From an uncultured Alistipes sp. (GTDB lineage: Bacteria; Bacteroidota; Bacteroidia; Bacteroidales; Rikenellaceae), in assembly GCA_900542505.1 (NCBI GenBank), contig UQNV01000009.1:1-57847 (forward strand): 57,847 bases of DNA, given 5' to 3'. Made by a program: the position numbers and the translations under genes. This document shows positions 7,349 through 14,478 of this stretch, in pieces. The stretch's first letter is position 1. Every line of letters begins with the position of its first letter. The notes under the pieces were generated by a model. That model worked only from the letters and a program-made list of their open reading frames with translations, was not told the origin of the DNA and did no database searches.

Positions 7349-8101
7349 TCAGCGCGCCGGCGTACCGGCGGGCGTGTCGCGTCCCTCGATGAGGAATTCG
7401 ACCTGGCGGAAGAGGTATTCGTGCAGCGTGCCGTCGTCGTGGCGCAGCTGCAGCTCGCCCGTGGGGCGCACCCCTTCGACGGTCGCCCGGACGATGCTCC
7501 CGTCCGCAAGGCGGAAGGGGTGGCATGTCCCGAGGCGGTACATGCGTTCGTGGTAGTCGCGCTGCAGGGTCTCCCGCTCTCCCGCTTCGAGTTGCGCGTA
7601 GCGGGCCATGAGACGGTCGACCAGGCGCTCCAGCACCTCGCGGCGGTCGAACGTGCGGCCGGAGGCCAGCGCCATCGAGGTGGGGTTGGGCAGCGACGGG
7701 TCGAACTCCGTCTGGTTGATGTTCACGCCGATGCCGGCGATGCTGCGGGCGAGGTTCGCCCCGCGCAGGTCGTGCTCGATGAGCATGCCCGCGCACTTGC
7801 GGTCGCCGACATAGATGTCGTTCGTCCACTTGATGCGGGCTTCGATGCCGTATTCGCCGAGGGTGTCGACGACCGACAGGGCCGCCACCTCGGTGAAGAG
7901 GAACTGCTCCGTGGCGGGCAGGAACGTCGGTTCGAGAATGGCCGAGTAGGTGACGTTGAGCCCCTCGGGGCAGAGCCACGAGTGGCCGCGCTGTCCCCGG
8001 CCGGCGCTCTGCCATTCGGCCCATACCACGTCGCCGTGGCGGTAGCGCGCATTGCGGGCCTCGTCGTTGGTCGAGGTGGTCTGCTGTATGTGGTAAATCA
8101 T
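7349..8101 (-). CDS. birA: Biotin-[acetyl-CoA-carboxylase] ligase
   Basis: Attaches biotin to the carrier domain of biotin-dependent carboxylases through biotinyl-AMP. The 250-residue protein has only the catalytic and C-terminal domains, without the N-terminal helix-turn-helix of E. coli BirA, so it is not expected to be a repressor. Motifs are TTSTNDEAR near the start, SAGRGQRGHSW (the GRGRxG-type biotinoyl-AMP loop), KWTNDIYVGDRKCAGML and GIGVNINQ. The start is ATG at 8101; the much longer open frame upstream overlaps dapD and is a shadow. It lies 44 bp after dapD and is probably cotranscribed. Confidence 0.93.
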   Translation of the reverse strand: MIYHIQQTTSTNDEARNARYRHGDVVWAEWQSAGRGQRGHSWLCPEGLNVTYSAILEPTFLPATEQFLFTEVAALSVVDTLGEYGIEARIKWTNDIYVGDRKCAGMLIEHDLRGANLARSIAGIGVNINQTEFDPSLPNPTSMALASGRTFDRREVLERLVDRLMARYAQLEAGERETLQRDYHERMYRLGTCHPFRLADGSIVRATVEGVRPTGELQLRHDDGTLHEYLFRQVEFLIEGRDTPAGTPAR

Positions 8102-8145
8102 GCGTTTGGTCGCGTCGGGTTGGGATTGTTTGGCTGCGGGGCGGG

Positions 8146-8973
8146 TCAGGCGCTGACGCCGAAGTCGCGCAGCGCGTCGTTGAGCGAGGTCTTCTTGTCG
8201 GTCGACTCCTTGCGGCGGCCGATGATGAGGGCGCACGAGACACTGTATTCGCCCGCCGGGAACTGCTTGCGGTAGCTGCCCGGGACGACCACCGAACGGG
8301 GCGGTACATAGCCCTTGTAGGTGACGGGCTCCGGCCCCGTGACGTCGATGATGTGGGTCGAGCCGGTGATGACCGTGTTCGAGCCGAGCACCGCCTCGCG
8401 GCAGACGTGGGCCCCCTCGACCACAATCGAGCGCGAACCGATGAAGCAGTGGTCCTCGATGATGACCGGTGCCGCCTGCACGGGCTCCAGCACGCCGCCG
8501 ATGCCCACGCCGCCCGACAGATGGACGTGCTTGCCGATTTGGGCGCAGGAGCCCACCGTGGCCCACGTGTCGACCATCGTCCCGGTATCGACATAGGCGC
8601 CGATGTTGACGTACGAAGGCATCAGGATGGCCCCCGGGGCGATGTAGGCGCCGTAGCGCGCCACGGCGTGGGGTACCACGCGCACGCCCAGCTCCTCGTA
8701 TCCGTGCTTGAGCTCCATCTTGTCGTACCACTCCAGTTCGCCGGCCTGCATCTTGCGCATGGGCTGGAGCGGGAAGTAGAGGATGACGGCCTTCTTGACC
8801 CATTCGTTCACCTGCCAGAGGCTCCGCTCCGCATCGACCGGTTCGGCCGTGCGCAGAAGCCCCTTGTCCACCAGTTCGACCGTCTGACGCACGGCGTCGC
8901 GGACGGACTCCTCGCTGAGCAGTGCGCGCTCTTCCCACGCCTGCTCGATGATTCGTTTCAGTTCGCTGTACAT
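8146..8973 (-). CDS. dapD: Tetrahydrodipicolinate N-succinyltransferase
   Basis: Uses succinyl-CoA to acylate tetrahydrodipicolinate in the succinylase branch of diaminopimelate and lysine synthesis. From ATG at 8973 it is 275 residues, as expected for DapD. Hexapeptide repeats of a left-handed beta-helix fill the centre (APGAILMPSYVNIGAYVDTG, followed by GSCAQIGKHVHLSGGVGIGG). The 13-codon upstream extension is rejected because it runs through the promoter. With lysC (11454) and asd (20085), three aspartate-pathway genes are in the window but not in one operon. Confidence 0.95.
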   Translation of the reverse strand: MYSELKRIIEQAWEERALLSEESVRDAVRQTVELVDKGLLRTAEPVDAERSLWQVNEWVKKAVILYFPLQPMRKMQAGELEWYDKMELKHGYEELGVRVVPHAVARYGAYIAPGAILMPSYVNIGAYVDTGTMVDTWATVGSCAQIGKHVHLSGGVGIGGVLEPVQAAPVIIEDHCFIGSRSIVVEGAHVCREAVLGSNTVITGSTHIIDVTGPEPVTYKGYVPPRSVVVPGSYRKQFPAGEYSVSCALIIGRRKESTDKKTSLNDALRDFGVSA

Positions 8974-8999
8974 GCTCTTTGTTCGTTGTTTCGGAAGCC

Positions 9000-9007
9000 C
9001 AAAGTTA
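9000..9007 (-). promoter_or_regulatory. -7 box of the dapD-birA operon
   Basis: TAACTTTG on the minus strand, 27 nt upstream of the dapD ATG. No good TTTG is seen at the expected -33 distance, so the upstream element is weak. Confidence 0.65.
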
Positions 9008-9051
9008 TGCAAAATCTTCGACTCCGGCGTCCGAGTCTCTCAACTTTTTCC

Positions 9052-9059
9052 TAACTTTG
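9052..9059 (+). promoter_or_regulatory. -7 box of the prolyl oligopeptidase gene
   Basis: TAACTTTG on the plus strand, 28 nt before the ATG at 9088 and divergent from the dapD box 44 nt away. The -33 element is not recognisable. Confidence 0.65.
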
Positions 9060-9087
9060 TGCCGATATTAACCTTAATCCGTCGATT

Positions 9088-11220
9088 ATGAGGAAACATT
9101 TCTCCGGAGCGGTGTTGCTGCTCGGCGCAGCGGCGATGCTGGCAAGTTGTGGAAGCAAAATGAACATCAAGCACTTACCCTATCCTGCCACAGAGCGAGG
9201 CGACGTGGTGGACAACTATTTCGGCGTGGAGGTCCCCGACCCCTACCGCTGGCTCGAGGACGACAATTCGGAGGCTACGGCCGCCTGGGTTGCGGCCGAA
9301 AATGCCGTGACGGAGGATTACCTCGCACAGATTCCCTTCCGCGGAGCCATCCGCGAACGGCTCACCGAGCTGTGGAACTACCCCAAGGAGGGTGCACCCG
9401 TCAAGCACGGCAACTGGTGGTACTATTATTATAACGACGGCCTGCAGAACCAGTCGGTGCTCTACCGCACGCAGACCCCCGGTCAGGCTGGCGAGGTCTT
9501 CCTCGACCCCAACACCCTCTCGGAGGACGGTACGGTGGCCCTTGCGGCGGCTTCGTTCTCGGAGGATGGCCGCTACTTCGCCTATGCCGCGGCCGCGTCG
9601 GGTTCCGACTGGGTCGAAATCCGCGTGAAGGATACCGAAACGGGCGAGCTGACCGCCGACAAAATCAACTGGGTGAAGAACTCCGGCGCCGAGTGGGCTC
9701 CCGACTCCAAAGGATTCTACTACAGCGGATATGAGGCTCCCGACGGAAGCGTCTATTCGTCGCAGAACCAGTATCAGAAGGTCTACTACCACGAGCTGGG
9801 CACGCCGCAGTCGGCCGACCGCCTCGTCTACGAGGACCGCGAGCATCCGCTGTGCTACTTCTGGGCCTGGCCCTCGGAGGACGGCAAGTGGCTCTTCATC
9901 CTTGCGTCGGAGGGTACCTCCGGCACCGAGGTGCTCTATCGCCGAAGCTCCGAGAAGCGCTTCCGCACGCTGCTCGAGGGCTTCGATGCCGACTATGCCC
10001 CCGTCACGGTGAAGGACGACATCCTCTACTACGTGACCAACCGCGACGCCATGAACTATGCCCTCTGCCGCGTCGACCTGAACAGCCCGAAGCAAATCGA
10101 GACCGTCATCCCCGAGCATGAGACGACGCTGCTCGAAGGGGTTTCGTCGGTCGGCGGCTACCTCTTCGCCTCGTACCTCGAGAATGCGCAGGACAAGATT
10201 GTGCAGTTCGACTTCGACGGCCGCCGCGTGCGCGACGTGCAGCTCCCGGCCATCGGCACCGTCGGCGGCTTCTACGGTGACGACGAGACGACCGAGCTCT
10301 ACTACACGCTCACGAACTATACCTCTCCCGCGACCGTCTACCATTACGACATCGCCTCGGCGGAGTCGACCCTCTACAAGGCTCCGGAGGTGAACTTCGA
10401 CTCTTCGCTCTTCGTCACCGAGCAGGTCTTCTACCCCTCGAAGGACGGCACGAAGGTCCCGATGTTCATCACCCGCCGCAAGGACATGAAGCTCGACGGC
10501 AAGAACCCCTGCCTGCTCTATGGCTACGGCGGCTTCCAGATTAACCTCACGCCGGGCTTCAACCCCTCGGCGCTGATGTTCGTCGAGCAGGGCGGCATCT
10601 ACTGCGTGGCCAACCTGCGCGGCGGCTCGGAGTACGGCGAGGCATGGCACAAGGCCGGCATGCTCGAGAACAAGCAGAACGTCTTCGACGACTTCATCGC
10701 GGCGGCCGAGTGGCTCATCGCCCAGAAGTACACCTCGTCGGAGCGTCTGGCCATCAACGGCGGTTCGAACGGCGGTCTGCTCGTCGGCGCCTGCGAGGTG
10801 CAGCGTCCCGACCTCTTCGCCGTCTGCCTGCCGCAGGTAGGTGTGCTCGACATGCTGCGCTACCACAAGTTCACCATCGGCTGGGGCTGGGTCGTGGAGT
10901 ACGGCTCGTCGGAGAACGAGGAGCAGTTCCCCTACATCTACAAGTATTCGCCGCTGCACAACATCCGTGAGGGTGTCGAGTATCCCGCCACGCTGGTGAT
11001 GACGGCCGACCACGACGACCGCGTCGTTCCGGCCCACTCGTTCAAGTTCGCCGCCCAGATGCAGTATTGCCAGGCGGGCGATGCGCCGGTGCTCATCCGC
11101 ATCGAGTCGAAGGCGGGCCACGGTGCCGGCAAGCCGACGTCGAAGCGTATCGACGAGGCGGCCGACATGTACGCCTTCCTCTTCCAGAACATCGGCGTCC
11201 CCTACCGCGAGGTGAAGTGA
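9088..11220 (+). CDS. Prolyl oligopeptidase (S9A family), lipoprotein
   Basis: Serine peptidase predicted to cut after proline in short peptides. The 710-residue protein has a lipoprotein signal peptide (LASC lipobox, cysteine at about 21), which implies an envelope location. A seven-bladed propeller region follows (about 80-430) and then an alpha/beta hydrolase domain. The triad is visible as S560 in GGSNGG, the Asp within DHDDRVV (about 642-647) and H678 in KAGHGAG. Length and spacing match porcine POP plus the signal peptide. Monocistronic with its own -7 box. No function beyond peptide catabolism can be read from context. Confidence 0.94.
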   Translation: MRKHFSGAVLLLGAAAMLASCGSKMNIKHLPYPATERGDVVDNYFGVEVPDPYRWLEDDNSEATAAWVAAENAVTEDYLAQIPFRGAIRERLTELWNYPKEGAPVKHGNWWYYYYNDGLQNQSVLYRTQTPGQAGEVFLDPNTLSEDGTVALAAASFSEDGRYFAYAAAASGSDWVEIRVKDTETGELTADKINWVKNSGAEWAPDSKGFYYSGYEAPDGSVYSSQNQYQKVYYHELGTPQSADRLVYEDREHPLCYFWAWPSEDGKWLFILASEGTSGTEVLYRRSSEKRFRTLLEGFDADYAPVTVKDDILYYVTNRDAMNYALCRVDLNSPKQIETVIPEHETTLLEGVSSVGGYLFASYLENAQDKIVQFDFDGRRVRDVQLPAIGTVGGFYGDDETTELYYTLTNYTSPATVYHYDIASAESTLYKAPEVNFDSSLFVTEQVFYPSKDGTKVPMFITRRKDMKLDGKNPCLLYGYGGFQINLTPGFNPSALMFVEQGGIYCVANLRGGSEYGEAWHKAGMLENKQNVFDDFIAAAEWLIAQKYTSSERLAINGGSNGGLLVGACEVQRPDLFAVCLPQVGVLDMLRYHKFTIGWGWVVEYGSSENEEQFPYIYKYSPLHNIREGVEYPATLVMTADHDDRVVPAHSFKFAAQMQYCQAGDAPVLIRIESKAGHGAGKPTSKRIDEAADMYAFLFQNIGVPYREVK

Positions 11221-11453
11221 CGCCGCACGGAGCGGAGTCGTCGGAACGGTGGCCGGTGAGGGCCGTTTGAGCCGCTGCGGGCGGATGGCAGGGTGGTTAG
11301 GCGCCTGCCGGGAAACACGCGGGGCGGGGAGGCCCGGGCTGGGTTCCGAAAATGATATGATTGAGAACAACACGTTGTGCGATTGCTGCCGGACGGAGCG
11401 GACCCTGCGGGGGAGCGGCCCGTCCGGCAGCGGTCGGAATGAAGATTGACAGC

Positions 11454-12722
11454 ATGAAAGTATACAAGTTCGGAGGAGCCTCGGTCCGCAATGCGGACGG
11501 CGTGCGCAACCTCCACAAAATCATCGCCGGAGAGGAGAACCTCTTCATTGTCGTCTCGGCCATGGGCAAGACGACCAACGCGCTCGAGAAGGTCTTTGAG
11601 GGCCTGCAGAAGGGCGACCGCGCCCTCTCGGAGGAGCAGATTGCAATGCTGCGCGAATACCACGCCGGTATCATCGGGGATTTGTGGCACGGCCCCAAGC
11701 GCCTCGAACGGGTCGAGGAGCTCTTCGCCGAGCTCGAGCAGGTGGCCACGCAGACCGTCTACCGCCCGGAGGATGCCGAGTTGTGGTACGACGCCATCGT
11801 CGCCTACGGCGAGCTGCTCTCGACGACCATCGTCTCGGAGTACCTCAATGCGGCCGGCGTTCCGAACCATTGGGTCGACATGCGCCGCTGCTTCCGTACG
11901 GAGATGCGCCACAAGGATGCCGGCGTCGACATCGCCGCTTCGACGCCGCTGCTGCGGGCCGAGCTGGCCGGACGTCCCGAGCGGGTCTTCATCGGCCAGG
12001 GCTTCATCGGCGGGGCGCCCGACGGGACGACCGCGACGCTGGGCCGCGAAGGCTCGGACTATTCGGCCGCCGTGGCGGCCAACATCCTCGACGCCGAGTC
12101 GATGTCGGTGTGGAAGGATGTGGACGGTGTGCTGAACGCCGACCCCAAGATTTTCCCCGACGCCGTGCAGATTGTCGAACTGAACTACCTCGATACCATC
12201 GAGCTGGCCTACAGCGGTGCGCAGATTATCCACCCCAAGACCATCAAGCCGCTGCAGAACAAGAACATCCCGCTCTACGTGCGGCCGTTCGGCGACAAGC
12301 GCAAGCCCGGTACGGTCATCCGCGCCATGTCGGCGCCGGTCGACGTGCCGATTCTGATTCTGAAGAAGGACCAGGTGCTGCTGACCATCCGCTCGCGCGA
12401 CTTTTCGTTCGTGCTCGAGGAGAAATTCGCCACCATCTTCTCGCTCTTCGAGCGTTTCCGTCTCAAGACCAACCTGATTCACAACTCGGCGGTCAACCTG
12501 AGCCTCTGCGTCGACAACTCGTGGCATATCGACGAGGCGGTGGCGGCGCTGCGTGCCAACGGATTCGACGTGATGAAGACGGGCGACATGGAGCTGCTGA
12601 CCATCCGCGGCTATACGGACGAGCTGTGGCGCCGCTATGCCAAGGGCCCGCAGGTCTTCATCCGCCAGTCGACGCAGTCGACCGTGCGCGTGGTGCGCAA
12701 GCGCGGCCAGCGAGTGGAGTAG
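11454..12722 (+). CDS. lysC: Aspartate kinase (monofunctional)
   Basis: Phosphorylates aspartate as the first step to lysine, methionine and threonine. The 422-residue protein begins MKVYKFGGASV, the typical kinase start. It includes VVSAMGKTTN, the TLGREGSDYSAAVAAN catalytic segment, and a C-terminal regulatory ACT region (from about residue 295). No homoserine dehydrogenase domain is attached. The start is ATG at 11454; a second ATG five codons upstream (11439) is possible. The 233 bp before it (11221-11453) hold no gene or clear promoter that I can see. A bidirectional terminator follows. Confidence 0.93.
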   Translation: MKVYKFGGASVRNADGVRNLHKIIAGEENLFIVVSAMGKTTNALEKVFEGLQKGDRALSEEQIAMLREYHAGIIGDLWHGPKRLERVEELFAELEQVATQTVYRPEDAELWYDAIVAYGELLSTTIVSEYLNAAGVPNHWVDMRRCFRTEMRHKDAGVDIAASTPLLRAELAGRPERVFIGQGFIGGAPDGTTATLGREGSDYSAAVAANILDAESMSVWKDVDGVLNADPKIFPDAVQIVELNYLDTIELAYSGAQIIHPKTIKPLQNKNIPLYVRPFGDKRKPGTVIRAMSAPVDVPILILKKDQVLLTIRSRDFSFVLEEKFATIFSLFERFRLKTNLIHNSAVNLSLCVDNSWHIDEAVAALRANGFDVMKTGDMELLTIRGYTDELWRRYAKGPQVFIRQSTQSTVRVVRKRGQRVE

Positions 12723-12841
12723 CGGCGGGGATATAGACCTCGCCCGCCCGGTGCCGTGCGACCCGTGCTGCGCGCGTGGATTCCGTCATTTGGTGCTGGA
12801 GGGCTGCAGGTGAGGATGCCTGCTGCCGGAACAAGGCGACA

Positions 12842-12879
12842 AAAAAGAGGGGAACGGCTCTTGCCGTTCCCCTCTTTTT
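12842..12879. terminator. Bidirectional terminator between lysC and the DUF4435 gene
   Basis: A perfect 17-bp stem (12842-12858 with 12863-12879) closes the loop TCTT. The A-run on one side and T-run on the other let it serve both convergent genes. The core is GAGGGGAACGGC. Confidence 0.93.
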
Positions 12880-12920
12880 CGTTCCGGCGGGAGCCCCCGT
12901 GCGGGCTCCTTCCCGTGCGG

Positions 12921-14021
12921 CTACTCCTTGCCCTGGCGGAGCTGGTGGAGGATGCTCACTACCGAGTGCTCGGGAATCTCGCCCCGGCGCTTCATGCTCC
13001 AGATGGTGTGTTCGAGATAGCGCTCGATGTCGTTGTGCAGCCGCTTGTAGAGCGGGCAGCGCGTGTAGTTCTCGTTGTCGAGCAGCACGTCGCGGATGGA
13101 GCGCAGCGAATTGGTGTAGTTCGACATCTCGTTCTTCAGCGCGACACCCTTCTTTTCGGACGAGGTGATTTTGGCCACCGACATCTGGCGCAGCTTCTCG
13201 CAGACGGTGTTCAGCAGTACGAGCACCACGTTGTCCATGAGCGTGTGGCCGTGCATGAAGAGGTAGGTGTTCTCGGGTCGGAGACCCCGCTCGCGGAGCT
13301 GCTCCTCGAACTCCTTCATCGGTTCGACCATCCGCGGATTGCGGCCGCGCAGGTGCTGCTCGCGTTTGGCGACGTTGCGCCGCACCCAGGCCAGCGTATT
13401 GGCGCCGTTGTCCGTCAGGTCGAGGTATCCGATGCGGACGGTCGACTTGAAGTCGGCCAGCGTGAAGACCCCCTCGGACGAAAGGCGCGCCGAGTAGGCG
13501 TACCAGAGGAAGGCGGGGTAGATGGCGCACGAGTATTCGTGCATGAAGCGCTCGAAGTCGAAGATGTGGGTGTCGTTCTTGGTCGCCCGGACGCAGACGT
13601 TGTGCAGCGAGGGGGCGTAGCAGAGGTAGTTCTCGGTGGCGTAGGCGTAGGTGTGGAACATGAAGGTCGCGCCGTTGACCTCGCGCGACTGCTCGGTGGC
13701 CTGGTCGAAGAGGTAGTCGAAGTCCGAGTCGACGCAGAGCAGCATCTCCTCCGACGAACGGGGTATCATGCTCATGAGCACCTTCTTGCCCTTCGGGAGG
13801 TCGGCGCGGTTGGGCACCGATATCTCGAAGCGCAGGAAGGGGTTCTGGAAGTGGTCGAAGACCCCGCGCCAGAAGGCCACGTCCTCATACCCCTCGACAT
13901 AGACGTGCACCAGCCGCTGTGCCGGGTCGGCGGGCGGCAGCGGGCGCGGCAGCTCTGCGTTGGAGGCCGTTCGCGCGAAGGGATTCCATCGGCGCAGTTT
14001 TTCGCTCAAGTTGGTAGCCAT
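12921..14021 (-). CDS. DUF4435 / TOPRIM-like protein
   Basis: A 366-residue protein of unknown role. Near the N-terminus it has VYVEGYEDVAFW (E43 of a V-E-G motif), and about 50 residues later LLCVDSDFDYLF (D98, D100, D102). This E then DxD arrangement is the metal site of TOPRIM nucleases and primases. ATENYLC follows at about 128, a motif I associate with DUF4435. There is no signal peptide or membrane segment, so it should be cytoplasmic. The start at 14021 is chosen because the longer frame (to 14138) runs through a perfect promoter. It is divergent from a SUI1-like gene. A nucleic-acid function is inferred, not shown. Confidence 0.75.
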   Translation of the reverse strand: MATNLSEKLRRWNPFARTASNAELPRPLPPADPAQRLVHVYVEGYEDVAFWRGVFDHFQNPFLRFEISVPNRADLPKGKKVLMSMIPRSSEEMLLCVDSDFDYLFDQATEQSREVNGATFMFHTYAYATENYLCYAPSLHNVCVRATKNDTHIFDFERFMHEYSCAIYPAFLWYAYSARLSSEGVFTLADFKSTVRIGYLDLTDNGANTLAWVRRNVAKREQHLRGRNPRMVEPMKEFEEQLRERGLRPENTYLFMHGHTLMDNVVLVLLNTVCEKLRQMSVAKITSSEKKGVALKNEMSNYTNSLRSIRDVLLDNENYTRCPLYKRLHNDIERYLEHTIWSMKRRGEIPEHSVVSILHQLRQGKE

Positions 14022-14028
14022 ACGTAAA

Positions 14029-14060
14029 CAAAGATAATAATTTTCGTATTTTTGCACAAA
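14029..14060 (-). promoter_or_regulatory. Promoter of the DUF4435 gene
   Basis: Minus strand: TTTG (plus-strand caaa 14057-14060), a 20-nt spacer, TATCTTTG (plus-strand 14029-14036). Only 7 nt separate the box from the ATG at 14021, so the transcript would be leaderless or nearly so. Confidence 0.85.
14047..14054 (+). promoter_or_regulatory. -7 box for the SUI1-like gene
   Basis: TATTTTTG on the plus strand lies inside the spacer of the opposing DUF4435 promoter, so the two divergent promoters overlap. The -33 partner is not clear. Confidence 0.6.
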
Positions 14061-14127
14061 ATATAATGACTGCTCCGACGTTAGATTGCTACCTTCGGAG
14101 CACTTTTTCCGACCATCCATCCACACC

Positions 14128-14478
14128 ATGGCAGACAACGACTGGAAAGCACGGCTCGGAATGGTTTATTCGACCAATCCCGACTATCAATTCGAAACCG
14201 CCCGCGAGGAGGAGCCCGCGACGCTCCCGCCCGCGCAGCAGGAGCTGCGCGTATGGCTCGACCGCAAGCAGCGCGGCGGCAAGCAGGTGACGCTCATTCG
14301 GGGCTTCGTCGGCACGCAGGCCGACCTGGCCGACCTGGCGCGTCTGCTCAAGAACCGCTGCGGTGTGGGCGGCTCGGCCAAGGAGGGCGAAATCATCATC
14401 CAGGGAGACCACCGCGACCGCGTGGTCGAAATCCTGCAGCAGAACGGATACCGATGCAAAAAGGCGGGCGGAAAGTGA
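14128..14478 (+). CDS. yciH: SUI1/eIF1-like translation factor (YciH family)
   Basis: A 116-residue protein with the SUI1 fold signature in its C-terminal half: QVTLIRGFVG, LARLLKNRCGVGG and GEIIIQGDHRDRVVEIL. The family resembles eukaryotic eIF1 and archaeal aIF1, and in E. coli YciH is thought to affect start-codon fidelity. The N-terminal 50 residues are less conserved. The start ATG at 14128 gives MADNDWKARLGMVYS, the usual beginning; the 14-codon extension is not needed. Its 3' end overlaps the next gene. Confidence 0.9.
   Translation: MADNDWKARLGMVYSTNPDYQFETAREEEPATLPPAQQELRVWLDRKQRGGKQVTLIRGFVGTQADLADLARLLKNRCGVGGSAKEGEIIIQGDHRDRVVEILQQNGYRCKKAGGK

Noticed and set aside
9175..11373. 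A 732-codon minus-strand frame opposite the prolyl oligopeptidase
   Set aside because: Antisense to a gene with an intact catalytic triad.
12658..13530. A 290-codon minus-strand frame near the lysC/DUF4435 junction
   Set aside because: It crosses the perfect bidirectional terminator at 12842-12879 and lies in another frame of the DUF4435 gene.
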